The position numbers and the translations under genes are program-made. The notes under the pieces were generated by a model. The model ran no database searches and had not been told where the DNA came from. It worked only from the letters and a program-made list of their open reading frames with translations. From assembly GCF_007676755.1 (NCBI RefSeq), contig NZ_VEBK01000008.1, forward strand, positions 1-64,000: a DNA stretch of 64,000 nt, given 5' to 3'. Each line of letters starts with the position of its first letter. Position 1 is the stretch's first letter. Below are positions 16,875 through 25,265 of this stretch, piece by piece. The DNA comes from Bacillus sp. FJAT-22090. GTDB taxonomy: Bacteria; Bacillota; Bacilli; Bacillales_A; Planococcaceae.

Positions 16875-17894
16875 ATGTTAACTTGGAAGAAAATAACTGG
16901 AGTTGCTTTAACGGCCGCTTTAGCTATAAGTTTGGCTGCTTGTTCGTCGGACGATAGTGAAGGGAAAGCATCGGCACCGGATTATCCGAAGAATAATATT
17001 ACGCTTGTTGCTCCATCGGGTGCAGGCGGGGGGTGGGATTTAACTGCGCGATCCATCGCCAAAACGATGAATGATACGAAGTTAATCGAAAAACCAATCA
17101 CTGTGGAAAATAAACCTGGAGGTGGCGGAGCAGTTTACATGGCGGAGTTTGCTACAAAAGAAGCAAAAAATGACTATGTATTGATGGTGAAGTCCCCTCC
17201 AATTCTGATTAACAATGACAAAGCAGAAGGAAATAGCCCATATGGTTACAAAGATACAACTCCACTGGCACAACTAACACGTGACTACGGAGCGATTGTT
17301 GTGAAAAGTGATTCTGAATATAAAACATTACAAGATATATTAGATGCCATTAAAAAAGATCCAAAAACAGTAACACTAGCTGGTGGTTCAGCACCGGGTT
17401 CAATGGATCATCTAGTAGGTATCTTACCAGCATTTGAAGCAGGTATTGATCCAAAAGCAGTTAAATACGTTTCTTACGATGGTGGAGGAGAGGCAGTTGC
17501 AGCTTTACTAGGTGGTAATGCAGACGTTATTGCAACAGATGCTTCAACAATTGCAACGTATGTAAAATCCGGAGATGTACGTGTATTAGCAGTTAGCTCT
17601 TCTGAACGTTTAGAAGGAGAATTAGCGGATGTACCAACTTATAAAGAATCCGGAATTGATGCAGAGTTTACTATTTGGCGCGGTATATTTGGACCGAAAG
17701 AAATGTCCGAGGGTGCTGTAAACTATTGGTCTGAAAAACTTGAAAAAATGGTAGAAACAGATGAGTGGAAAGCAGAACTAGAGAAAAATGGATGGGCAAG
17801 TGAATATCGAGATGCAAAAGATTTTGCTTCCTATTTAGAGGACCAAGATAAAGTGATTGTTGAGTTATTAACAGCACTTGGCATGCAAAAGTAA
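16875..17894 (+). CDS. tctC: Tripartite tricarboxylate transporter, substrate-binding lipoprotein
   Basis: About 339 aa, TctC/Bug family. Lipobox SLAAC near residue 23 makes it a membrane-tethered solute receptor. Family motifs: LVAPSGAGGGWDLTAR and VENKPGGGGAVYMAEF near the N-terminus, GGSAPGSMDH and GGEAVAALLGGNADV in the middle. ATG 16875 chosen because AGGGGG precedes it. First gene of tctCBA; likely captures citrate or a related carboxylate, consistent with the CitA/CitB-type sensor upstream. Confidence 0.92.
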   Translation: MLTWKKITGVALTAALAISLAACSSDDSEGKASAPDYPKNNITLVAPSGAGGGWDLTARSIAKTMNDTKLIEKPITVENKPGGGGAVYMAEFATKEAKNDYVLMVKSPPILINNDKAEGNSPYGYKDTTPLAQLTRDYGAIVVKSDSEYKTLQDILDAIKKDPKTVTLAGGSAPGSMDHLVGILPAFEAGIDPKAVKYVSYDGGGEAVAALLGGNADVIATDASTIATYVKSGDVRVLAVSSSERLEGELADVPTYKESGIDAEFTIWRGIFGPKEMSEGAVNYWSEKLEKMVETDEWKAELEKNGWASEYRDAKDFASYLEDQDKVIVELLTALGMQK

Positions 17895-17901
17895 AAGTAT
17901 G

Positions 17902-17927
17902 TAGGCGGCTGCAGAGTCGCCTTTTTA
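17902..17927 (+). terminator. Intra-operon hairpin after tctC
   Basis: AGGCG-G-CT pairs with AG-T-CGCCT (17903-17922) followed by TTTTT. Probably a leaky terminator or 3' stabiliser raising TctC levels over the membrane subunits. Confidence 0.6.
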
Positions 17928-17948
17928 AGTTAGGAGGGAATAAAAAAT

Positions 17949-18398
17949 ATGAATAAAAATTTCGATCGAGTTGCGGGAATTGCCTTTTTGATGGTCGGCA
18001 TTATTTTCCTTGTGGAAAGCCAAAAGATATCTGATAGTGCTTATGGTTCATCCGTCGGACCAAAAATATTTCCTATGTGGCTTGGTATTATTCTAATTGC
18101 ATTAAGCATTCGACTTTTATACGAAACATTTAAATATAAAACGGACAAATTAAAGAAAGAGCAATTGCAATATACAAAATTCCTAATCATTTTTGTGAGT
18201 GCGATTCTTTATGCATTTTTCTTGGAGAAAATAGGATATGTTGTTTCTACATTTCTATTCTTACTTATTGCATTTCAAACGATGGAACGGGGAAAAATTG
18301 TTTATTCCATCATCATCTCAGCTTTCTTTTCGTTTGGTGTTTATTATTTCTTTTCGGAGCTACTTGGCGGTTCTTTGCCAGGGTTTCCGCTTTTGTAA
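17949..18398 (+). CDS. tctB: Tripartite tricarboxylate transporter, small membrane subunit
   Basis: 149 aa with four transmembrane helices, TctB family size and topology (first helix FLMVGIIFLVESQKI, GPKIFPMWLGI loop). ATG 17949 follows TTAGGAGGG. Sits between tctC and tctA, the canonical order. Confidence 0.88.
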   Translation: MNKNFDRVAGIAFLMVGIIFLVESQKISDSAYGSSVGPKIFPMWLGIILIALSIRLLYETFKYKTDKLKKEQLQYTKFLIIFVSAILYAFFLEKIGYVVSTFLFLLIAFQTMERGKIVYSIIISAFFSFGVYYFFSELLGGSLPGFPLL

Positions 18399-18416
18399 GG
18401 GGGAAGGGGTTTAGCT

Positions 18417-19943
18417 ATGGATACATTACAATTTTTAGCAGACGGATTTGGTATTGCTTTTCAATGGCATAATTTATTGTTTGCTTTAGTAGGCGTAATC
18501 ATTGGGACTGCGGTAGGCGTATTGCCAGGTATCGGCCCAATGAGTGGTGTTGCCTTACTTATTCCAGTAACAGCAACAATTACTTCGGGAATGCCGACTA
18601 GTGCGGCGGCAGCGAGTTCGATTATTTTACTGGCAGGGGTATACTATGGAGCGATGTATGGTGGCTCGACTACTTCTATTTTATTGAATACTCCGGGAGA
18701 ATCTTCTTCTGTTGTAACGACATTAGATGGTTATCAAATGGCAAAACAGGGTCGTGCTGGAGCAGCGTTGGCCATCTCCGCGATTGGTTCGTTTTGTGCA
18801 GGAATTGTATCACTGATTGGACTGGTGCTTTTAGCTGAACCGTTGTCCAATGTTGCGATAAAATTTGGGCCAGCGGAATATTTTTCGTTGATGCTATTAG
18901 GGTTGGCTGCAGTAAGTGGCCTTGCAGGAAAATCAATGACAAAAGCTTTAATCATGACTGTTTTTGGACTTATGTTAGGAACGATTGGAATCGACGCTGT
19001 TTCTGGTATTGCCCGTTTTACATATAATCAGCCTATTTTGTATTCAGGACTTGAATTTTTAACAATCGCAGTAGGATTATTTGCACTCGGCGAAGTGTTT
19101 AAAACAGTTTTAGAGCGTGATGATGAATCGGGAGCAATTGCTAAAATCCATCGTATACTACCGACAAAGCAAGACATGAAAGATAGTGCAATACCAATTA
19201 CGCGTGGTTCTTTACTTGGATTCTTTATTGGCGTTTTACCTGGGGCGGGAGCGACCCTTGCTTCGTTTTTTTCTTATATGACTGAGAAAAAGTTTAGTAA
19301 AAAACCAGAGACGTTCGGTAAAGGAAATATTGCTGGTGTAGCTGGCCCAGAGTCGGCAAATAACGCCGCGTCAGGGGGAGCAATGATTCCCCTTCTAACA
19401 TTAGGAATACCTGGTTCAGGTACAACTGCAATATTGATGGGCGCATTAATCATGTATAATATTCAACCAGGTCCGCTTCTATTTGATGAACACCCAGAAG
19501 TTGCATGGGGACTAATCGCAAGTATGTTCATAGGAAACTTGATGTTACTAATACTGAATATGCCATTGGTCCGTGTGTTTGCAAAAATTATTCAAACACC
19601 GAAAAAATACTTGTTACCGATGATTGTGGCCATCTCATTCTTCGGAGTGTATGCAGTGCAGTACACGACATTCGATTTGTTTTTATTATTAGGTTGCGGC
19701 ATTTTAGGTTATGTATTGTCCAAAAATGATTATCCAGTGGCCCCTCTAGTATTGGCACTTGTGTTAGGACCGATGATTGAAAATAATATGAGACGGGCTT
19801 TAACAATTTCTAATGGTGACTTTAGCATTTTCGTGACGAAACCATTATCTTTAGTGTTTATCATAGTAGCTGCTGCTTGGTTATTAGTTCCTTTACTGTT
19901 GAAAATGAAGGGACGTCAAGTAATTGTAAATGAAGAAGAATAA
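18417..19943 (+). CDS. tctA: Tripartite tricarboxylate transporter, large membrane subunit
   Basis: 508 aa, about twelve transmembrane helices. Two TctA hallmark loops are visible: GVLPGIGPMSGVALLIP (N half) and GVLPGAGATLASFFSY (C half), plus YGGSTTSILLNTPGE and GPESANNAASGGAMIPLLTLGIPGS. Sodium- or proton-driven uptake of carboxylates with TctB and TctC. Last gene before a terminator. Confidence 0.93.
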   Translation: MDTLQFLADGFGIAFQWHNLLFALVGVIIGTAVGVLPGIGPMSGVALLIPVTATITSGMPTSAAAASSIILLAGVYYGAMYGGSTTSILLNTPGESSSVVTTLDGYQMAKQGRAGAALAISAIGSFCAGIVSLIGLVLLAEPLSNVAIKFGPAEYFSLMLLGLAAVSGLAGKSMTKALIMTVFGLMLGTIGIDAVSGIARFTYNQPILYSGLEFLTIAVGLFALGEVFKTVLERDDESGAIAKIHRILPTKQDMKDSAIPITRGSLLGFFIGVLPGAGATLASFFSYMTEKKFSKKPETFGKGNIAGVAGPESANNAASGGAMIPLLTLGIPGSGTTAILMGALIMYNIQPGPLLFDEHPEVAWGLIASMFIGNLMLLILNMPLVRVFAKIIQTPKKYLLPMIVAISFFGVYAVQYTTFDLFLLLGCGILGYVLSKNDYPVAPLVLALVLGPMIENNMRRALTISNGDFSIFVTKPLSLVFIIVAAAWLLVPLLLKMKGRQVIVNEEE

Positions 19944-19948
19944 TAGAG

Positions 19949-19984
19949 AAGCGGACTCCGTGTAAACGAGGGTCTGCTTTTTTA
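19949..19984 (+). terminator. Terminator of tctCBA
   Basis: AAGCGGACTC pairs (with G-U pairs) with GGGTCTGCTT, followed by TTTTTT. Confidence 0.85.
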
Positions 19985-20074
19985 TGAGAAGTATATGTCT
20001 TTTAATGAAGTAGTAATATTAATCATTTTTATCTGACTAGATAAGCGTGTATGATGGAAGAAAGGGAGATGGTG

Positions 20075-21467
20075 ATGTATCAAAGCATATATTTTAAAAC
20101 TATCATTTGAACATATTCATCCAACAATTTGGAGACGTGTGATTTTACCTGCAGGAGCAACATTCAATCGTTTACATGAAACAATCCAATATACAACAAA
20201 TTTCCAAAGTTATTTTGAGCCCTATCATTTCTTTGCAATCCAAACAGAAGAATTCTTTAGCACAAATAACGAAGCTCTTATAGAAGAATACAAAGGACGG
20301 AAGTTTGCTGGAAAAACGTTGAAATCTCCTACCCATATGAAAATAGATAAGTACCTAGAACAGCATGGCCACCTTCTTTACGAATATGACTTCGGTGATG
20401 ATTGGCGCATTCGAGTCGAGCTAGAGGATACGGTAGAGGATTATTATTTTGGTTATCCAACCTTACTAGATGGTGATGGGACAGCGCCGCCGGAGGATGT
20501 AGGGGGTCCACCTGGGTATGAGAAGTTTTTAAGCGTATACCATGATCCAACGCATCCGAATTATTTGAGAATGTATGCCTGGGCAGAGAGACAGGACTAT
20601 TTACCATTAGATATGGATAAGATAAATGATCGTTTGAAGTTTGTAAAATACAAAAAGACAGAATGGCAACATATCGTTCATGACAAGTACTTTGTGTTAT
20701 CAGACAAATATCGTGGTGCAGACTACATAGATATTGATGCACTGCCAAACAAAGACCTTATCATTCAATATGCAGAAGCATGTGCTCGCTTATATGGGGT
20801 GATTGAGTATCCAAAGTTTTTAGAAATTTATAACTCCCAAAACAAACCCACTATTTCCAGTGGAGAGTTACACGCAATCTTAAAGGACCATCATTATGCA
20901 AATTTACTTCAACAAAAACATGTATATGTGCATAGTAAAGCATTGGTCCACGAGACAATTGAATGGTTTGAGGGACATGAGAAATTTTTACCAGAAGTCG
21001 CTGGGAAGCCATATTATGTACCCGAAAGAGAAGAGTTATTGCACTACTCAGAAGATCTCTATTATGAAAAGACAGTTTACCAAGAAAAGCTAGCTAAAAT
21101 GTTAGCGAGAGACTTCTTTGGTAGTAATAAAGACAAATTACAACAAGAAATGGACGATCTTATAGACTACTTACAAGTTGTTCATGTCAATGTCCAGAAA
21201 GTCATCCAGGATTTTCTGAAAGGTTTTGAATTTAAAGATATGAAACAGCTAAATGAATACGTACAAGCAATTTCAATGATTGCTAATACAACACGCCTTT
21301 GGGAAAACAGAGGACATACATCAGACGAGTTGTTTCGAATGGAGCGGCATCATTTGAAGCCGATACCAGTAACCCCTTTCAATGTAATTGATGGAGGCAA
21401 AGTAGGGAGAAATGATTCTTGCCCATGTGGCAGTGGGAAAAAGTATAAAAAGTGTTGTGGGAAATAA
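20075..21467 (+). pseudogene. pRiA4b ORF-3-like / SEC-C zinc-motif protein, start region frameshifted
   Basis: The N-terminal pRiA4b (IS1096 ORF-3-like) domain reads YILKLSFEHIHPTIWRRV...GATFNRLHETIQ, with FGDDWRIRVELE and GDGTAPPEDVGGPPGYEKFL further on. A long helical middle follows, and the C-terminus is an intact SEC-C motif (GRNDSCPCGSGKKYKKCC). The good SD (AAGGGAG, 20062-20068) and ATG 20075 are one base out of frame with the domain: the ATG frame stops at 20108-20110, and the domain frame has only a stop (20073) upstream. One base missing in the A run at 20082-20084 would restore it. Internal GTG 20139 could give 442 aa but removes the first strand. Confidence 0.75.
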
Positions 21468-21539
21468 TACAAGGATTGAAAATAGGTACACATGGTCAAC
21501 AGGACATGCGTACCTATTTTCATATTAGGAGGAATGTAT

Positions 21540-22055
21540 ATGTATGATCCAACTATTTTCGAGAATTTAAAAGTGGCATTTGAAAATCATGTGTATGATT
21601 TAGACAATATCGAACAGAAGGTACATATCGTGAACCGATTGGACCGTATGGATTTTTCTATCCTTGCTCGAGAATTTGCAATTAAATTTACAATGGTAGA
21701 ACAAAAAAGTGTTATAGCAGAAATTGTATTGGAAGCCTCCTTAGAAGATTTAGCAGGGGAGATTCTAGAAACTTCTATTAACCATTTGGGCTGCTCTTTA
21801 TTATTGCGCTTCTACAAACACGTGCAAAATGTGAATCTACAATGTAAAGAGGTTGAGCGTACCATAAGTAGTATTTGGGAAAATGAAATTCAGGTAACAC
21901 AAACACTAAGTTATATATATGAACAGAAGGATTCCAGTTATCTAGATACAATTGAAGTGAAATTTATTAACAAAATCAACGAGGAGCATATGGGTGAAAT
22001 TGAGGACTTTCTTAAGCATGTTCTAAAGACGATGGAAGTTTTACAAGAGCTATAA
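21540..22055 (+). CDS. Uncharacterised protein, 171 aa
   Basis: Start set to ATG 21540 because AGGAGG (21527-21532) sits 7 nt upstream; the frame is open back to 21492. Acidic, wholly soluble, predicted helical in the second half. No motif I recognise. It follows the SEC-C gene by about 70 nt and may be cotranscribed. Confidence 0.75.
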   Translation: MYDPTIFENLKVAFENHVYDLDNIEQKVHIVNRLDRMDFSILAREFAIKFTMVEQKSVIAEIVLEASLEDLAGEILETSINHLGCSLLLRFYKHVQNVNLQCKEVERTISSIWENEIQVTQTLSYIYEQKDSSYLDTIEVKFINKINEEHMGEIEDFLKHVLKTMEVLQEL

Positions 22056-22121
22056 GAATTAAAAAAGTAAATCAGGGGAAGGTTCGAATTGATAACCGAC
22101 CTTGGCTAGCGGGAGAATGAG

Positions 22122-22150
22122 TTGAATAAACCCCCTCTCCCGTATATAAT
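22122..22150 (+). promoter_or_regulatory. Promoter of antitoxin RNA
   Basis: TTGAAT (22122-22127), 17-bp spacer, TATAAT (22145-22150): close to the SigmaA consensus, predicting a start near 22157. No protein-coding frame follows; the transcript would run into the 3' end of the convergent toxin gene. Confidence 0.75.
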
Positions 22151-22174
22151 AGAACTATAGACATACAATATAAA

Positions 22175-22198
22175 GACTGGATACGGGAATATCCAGTC
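22175..22198 (-). terminator. Terminator of toxin mRNA
   Basis: Perfect 9-bp stem GACTGGATA/TATCCAGTC followed on the minus strand by TTTATATTG. It would end the toxin transcript after ~200 nt and is the 5' hairpin of the antitoxin RNA on the plus strand. Confidence 0.6.
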
Positions 22199-22243
22199 CT
22201 ACAACTGCAAACCGCAGAAAGAGCGGTTGGCCCGGGTTGACTT

Positions 22244-22292
22244 AGAAATAATCGTCCACGCCTTACCATTGGGGGACGGTTATTTCTTTTTT
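22244..22292 (+). terminator. Terminator of antitoxin RNA
   Basis: AGAAATAA and CGTCC (22244-22257) pair with GGACG and TTATTTCT (22274-22287), followed by a T run. The right arm includes the toxin stop codon. Confidence 0.75.
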
Positions 22293-22387
22293 GCAAAGAA
22301 AATAATTAATGTGACTACAATCGTAAAAGCAGCTACCATGACAGAACATACCTGTATAAGTAAACTTATCGTCTCATAAGTCGACAT
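22280..22387 (-). CDS. Holin-like type I toxin (TxpA/Hol-Tox family), 35 aa
   Basis: Small ORF MSTYETISLLIQVC... with a single membrane helix (SVMVAAFTIVVTLIIFF) and a lysine tail AKKK: the standard make-up of Bacillales 'putative holin-like toxins' in type I toxin-antitoxin loci (TxpA, BsrG relatives). Starts ATG 22387 behind a very strong SD, GGAGGTGAT, 6 nt upstream. Overproduction of such peptides disrupts the membrane. Its 3' UTR overlaps a convergent RNA gene. An AT-rich region with TATAAT-like boxes upstream (about 22430-22460) is the probable promoter. Confidence 0.85.
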   Translation of the reverse strand: MSTYETISLLIQVCSVMVAAFTIVVTLIIFFAKKK

Positions 22388-22504
22388 TGAGATCACCTCC
22401 ACTAGGAAGTGACCAACCGCCCACCCTGCTATGCAATTGTAACATTATTATAACATAAAGTAGAATATATGTTCTTATTTTATCAATAAAATTTTGAAGG
22501 TGAC

Positions 22505-23512
22505 ATGATGCTAGAAGTTAGCGAAAGTAAATTAGCGCAGTATGTTGTCCACCATATAAGTGATGAACTTGTGTTAGGACAGGAAGCGTCCGAACAGCCG
22601 GAAATTATGCTAGAGGCAGCCTTTACACAACTGGCGTTCCATAAACTCGATTTAGATCAACAATACGAATTTTTTCATGAAACCAATATTGGATTAAACG
22701 AAACCTATACGTATGTAACAAGTATTTTTGATAATCCTAGTAGTTTCCTTGAACAATCAAATCATATTGCCAAGCACTTACATAGTGTATCGCAACATCC
22801 AAACATAAAAAGCGGTGAATTATTCATTGGCTTATTTGAAAACTGCTTGTTCCATGATGAAGTAAGACAAGCAATAGCTATTGTGAAAATAGAGGAAAAA
22901 GAAATGTTTTTGAATGTGAAGAATGAGCACAATAAAGTGATTGTGAACGGCATAGATGGTATTAATGTAAAGAAAATCAATAATATGGCCGTCATTATTA
23001 ATATGGGTCAAGACGAAAACCCTGCAGTATTCTTGAAAACAAAAAGGAAAGAAGATGTCGTGTACTGGCAAGAACGATTCTTAAAGCTCAAAGTAGCGGA
23101 CGAAAACTTTCATAAAACGAATTTAGCCTTAACAGAATGTAAAAAATATATTCTAAAAGAAGAGACTTTTACAAATACCGATAAGCTGGGATTTTTAAAC
23201 AAAACGTTAGACTACTTCCGAAACGAAGATGAATTTCAAGTAGATGGCTATATTGAAACTGTATTTGAGACTGCGGATACTATACAAAAAGACGTCCTTA
23301 TCAATACGGTAAAACCTTTTGAGACAGAAATTTCCGAGAGTGCAATTGTGAAGGCGGAAAAGAATTATAAGCGTAAAATTAAACTGGATGACAATATTGA
23401 GATACAAGTAAACGTACGTGATATACTGGAAGTAAATGAACTGATTGAAGTCGGCTATGACGAAGCGACAAAACGTAAGTTTTATAAGATTTACTTTGAG
23501 GAAGAAGTTTAG
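22505..23512 (+). CDS. Nucleoid-associated protein, NdpA/YejK-like family
   Basis: 335 aa with the profile of the 37-kDa nucleoid-associated protein family: N-terminal HHISDEL..., SGELFIGLFEN, MAVIINMGQD, VYWQERFLKL and C-terminal VKAEKNYKRKIKLDDNIEIQVNVRD. Soluble, cytoplasmic. In enterics YejK interacts with topoisomerases; role in Bacillales unknown. ATG 22505 or 22508 after GAAGGTGAC. Confidence 0.75.
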   Translation: MMLEVSESKLAQYVVHHISDELVLGQEASEQPEIMLEAAFTQLAFHKLDLDQQYEFFHETNIGLNETYTYVTSIFDNPSSFLEQSNHIAKHLHSVSQHPNIKSGELFIGLFENCLFHDEVRQAIAIVKIEEKEMFLNVKNEHNKVIVNGIDGINVKKINNMAVIINMGQDENPAVFLKTKRKEDVVYWQERFLKLKVADENFHKTNLALTECKKYILKEETFTNTDKLGFLNKTLDYFRNEDEFQVDGYIETVFETADTIQKDVLINTVKPFETEISESAIVKAEKNYKRKIKLDDNIEIQVNVRDILEVNELIEVGYDEATKRKFYKIYFEEEV

Positions 23513-23527
23513 ACAGGACGAATCTAC

Positions 23528-23553
23528 CCTGCTTCTCTTAGAAGGGAAGCAGG
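23528..23553 (+). terminator. Hairpin after the nucleoid protein gene
   Basis: CCTGCTTC pairs with GAAGCAGG around a 10-nt loop; only ATTAATAG follows, so termination efficiency is doubtful. Confidence 0.5.
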
Positions 23554-23622
23554 ATTAATAGCAATGGAAGACTGCCTTAACGGAGCAATCAAATAAAATA
23601 AAAGTATAAATAATTCATTTTA

Positions 23623-23652
23623 TTGGCTAAATATTTAAATTTGGTGTATAGT
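23623..23652 (+). promoter_or_regulatory. Promoter of cold-shock gene
   Basis: TTGGCT (23623-23628), 18-bp spacer, TATAGT (23647-23652); start near 23659, giving a leader of about 120 nt. Confidence 0.6.
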
Positions 23653-23659
23653 AAGGATA

Positions 23660-23780
23660 ATAATTAAATTGCTTATATAGAAACAATGAATTCGCATATT
23701 ACAAAGAGTAATCGCGTTCGTTCGGTACTTTTTGTAATATGTGAATTTTTTATTCACTACAATTTTTGGAGGTCTTTTAA
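23660..23780 (+). promoter_or_regulatory. Structured cold-shock 5' leader
   Basis: The leader contains a long imperfect stem: 23689-23710 (AATTCGCATATTACAAAGAG) pairs with 23726-23747 (CTTTTTGTAATATGTGAATT). An alternative hairpin GTGAAT...ATTCAC (23741-23757) lies just before the SD. Mutually exclusive structures fit a temperature-responsive cspA-type leader, inferred by analogy. Confidence 0.6.
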
Positions 23781-23981
23781 ATGACACAAGGTACAGTAAA
23801 ATGGTTTAACGCAGAAAAAGGTTTTGGATTTATCGAAGTTGAAGGCGGAAACGACGTATTCGCTCACTTCTCAGCTATCCAAGGTGAAGGCTTCAAATCA
23901 CTTGACGAAGGTCAAAAAGTGGAATTTGATATCGAAGATGGTCAACGTGGACCACAAGCAGTTAACATCGTAAAACTTTAA
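23781..23981 (+). CDS. Cold-shock protein (CspA family)
   Basis: 66 aa OB-fold RNA chaperone. RNP1 KGFGFIEV and RNP2 VFAHFSAI are intact, and the C-terminus [13 protein letters not shown] is typical. ATG 23781 follows TTGGAGGTC. Melts mRNA secondary structure and destabilises nucleic-acid hairpins after temperature downshift. Which of CspB/C/D it corresponds to cannot be decided here. Confidence 0.97.
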   Translation: MTQGTVKWFNAEKGFGFIEVEGGNDVFAHFSAIQGEGFKSLDEGQKVEFDIEDGQRGPQAVNIVKL

Positions 23982-23984
23982 TTT

Positions 23985-24030
23985 GACGAAAAAAGAGACA
24001 CTCATTTTTATGGGTGTCTTTTTTTTGATT
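23985..24030 (+). terminator. Terminator of cold-shock gene
   Basis: AAAGAGACAC-T-CA pairs with TG-G-GTGTCTTT, followed by a run of T. Confidence 0.9.
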
Positions 24031-24118
24031 TATTTTAGATATAATTGAAAAGTATTCGCTAACCAAACAAAATGGTAACATAAGGCGATAGAAAACCATC
24101 AGATGGGAATGAATCAAA

Positions 24119-24757
24119 ATGAGTAATACACATATATTTTCAAAGCGTGAAGAGATGGCAAATGCAATTATTCATGGAATTGGGGTACTTTTAAGTATAG
24201 CAGCTCTTGTCATTTTGATTGTGTCAGCTGTGACACGAGGAACTACTTGGCATGTGGTGAGTTTTACACTATTTGGAGTGACGATGGTGCTATTATATAC
24301 ATCATCCACTCTCGTCCATGGATTTCCGGCAGGTCGAGCGAAAGATGTTTTTGAGATAATGGATCACTCGGCCATCTACTTTTTTATTGCAGGAACATAT
24401 ACTCCTTTTTTGTTCCTTGCCGTAAAAGGGACAATGGGATGGACGCTTTTTGGGATTGTGTGGGGACTTGCAATAGCTGGAACGGTGTTTAAAGCATATT
24501 TTGTAAAGCGCTTTTTACATACGTCGACGTTATTGTATGTAGTGATGGGCTGGTTGATGGTGCTTGCATGGAAACCATTATTGGAAAATGTATCAACTCA
24601 TGGTTTGCTTTATCTAGCAATAGGTGGCGTGCTCTACACAGTAGGGGCGGTTTTTTACGTGTGGCGCGGATTTATATATCATCATGCAGTCTGGCATATT
24701 TTTGTACTAGCAGCATCCATATTGCATTTCTTTGCAGTGATGACGTTATTGGCGTAA
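24119..24757 (+). CDS. trhA: Hemolysin III / PAQR-family membrane protein
   Basis: 212 aa, seven transmembrane helices. Family signatures: EEMANAIIHGIGVLLSIAAL near the N-terminus, SSTLVHGF and IMDHSAIYFFIAGTYTPF in the middle, and HHAVWHIFVL AASILHFFAV at the C-terminus with the conserved metal-site histidines. PAQR proteins influence membrane fluidity/homeostasis. SD before ATG 24119 is weak (GGGAATGA). Confidence 0.92.
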   Translation: MSNTHIFSKREEMANAIIHGIGVLLSIAALVILIVSAVTRGTTWHVVSFTLFGVTMVLLYTSSTLVHGFPAGRAKDVFEIMDHSAIYFFIAGTYTPFLFLAVKGTMGWTLFGIVWGLAIAGTVFKAYFVKRFLHTSTLLYVVMGWLMVLAWKPLLENVSTHGLLYLAIGGVLYTVGAVFYVWRGFIYHHAVWHIFVLAASILHFFAVMTLLA

Positions 24758-24809
24758 ACTTACTAATATATTTACGGGGAGATTTAGAAAGTGGAAGGAG
24801 ATCTTATTA

Positions 24810-25235
24810 ATGATAAAAACGTCGGTATTTGAACAATTAAAACGAGCAATGAAAGAGAAGGATGTATTAGCAAAAGGGGTATTAACGCTTTTAAAATCAG
24901 CATTAGATAGCGCGGAAAAGGAAAAAGGTTCAAGCCTTTCATCAGAAGAAGAAATTGCTATCGTGAATCGTGAAGTAAAGCAAACGAACCAAGCATTAGA
25001 AGGAGCCCAAAAAGCTAATCGAGATGATTTAGTGGAAAAAGAAGAGGCAAAACTAGTATTACTAAAAAGCTTCCTACCAAAACAGTTAAACGAAGAAGAA
25101 ATAGCAACGATATTAACAGAGGCTGGAATTGTAAAAGGAACTAGTATGGGCGAAGCAATGAAAATCGCAAAACCATTACTAACTGGAAAAGCAGATGGGG
25201 CGATGATGTCCAAAGTCGTAAAAAGTTTGATATAA
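24810..25235 (+). CDS. yqeY: GatB/YqeY domain protein
   Basis: 141 aa, a single YqeY domain: helical bundle with LKRAMKEKD, LSSEEEIAIVNREVKQ, LPKQLNEEEIATIL and GTSMGEAMKIAKPLLTGKADGAMMSKVV. Related to the tail of GatB and to glutaminyl-tRNA synthetase appended domains; thought to bind tRNA, no catalysis known. ATG 24810 with AAGGAG upstream. Confidence 0.93.
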   Translation: MIKTSVFEQLKRAMKEKDVLAKGVLTLLKSALDSAEKEKGSSLSSEEEIAIVNREVKQTNQALEGAQKANRDDLVEKEEAKLVLLKSFLPKQLNEEEIATILTEAGIVKGTSMGEAMKIAKPLLTGKADGAMMSKVVKSLI

Positions 25236-25265
25236 AAAGGAGAGTGCCTAGCGCTCTCCTTTTTC
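25236..25265. terminator. Bidirectional terminator
   Basis: AAAAGGAGAG pairs with CTCTCCTTTT around an 8-nt loop, T run on the plus side and A-derived T run on the minus side. The stop codon of the convergent gene lies in the loop. Confidence 0.85.

Larger units (their letters stand above)
22157..22292 (+). ncRNA. Type I antitoxin RNA (RatA-like)
   Basis: Predicted ~135-nt RNA bounded by a strong promoter and a terminator hairpin (22244-22292). It carries stem-loops GACTGGATA-N6-TATCCAGTC (22175-22198) and AACCGC-N7-GCGGTT. It is complementary to the 3' UTR and last codons of the toxin mRNA on the other strand, the same convergent arrangement as txpA/ratA. Function inferred from layout. Confidence 0.65.

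Noticed and set aside
20139-21467. Mobile element because of the pRiA4b/IS1096 ORF-3-like domain
   Set aside because: The domain is common in non-mobile proteins with SEC-C motifs; no terminal repeats or transposase near.
23741-23757. Rex operator (GTGAAT...ATTCAC)
   Set aside because: The arm spacing is not that of TTGTGAAN4TTCACAA and the site lies in the cold-shock leader.
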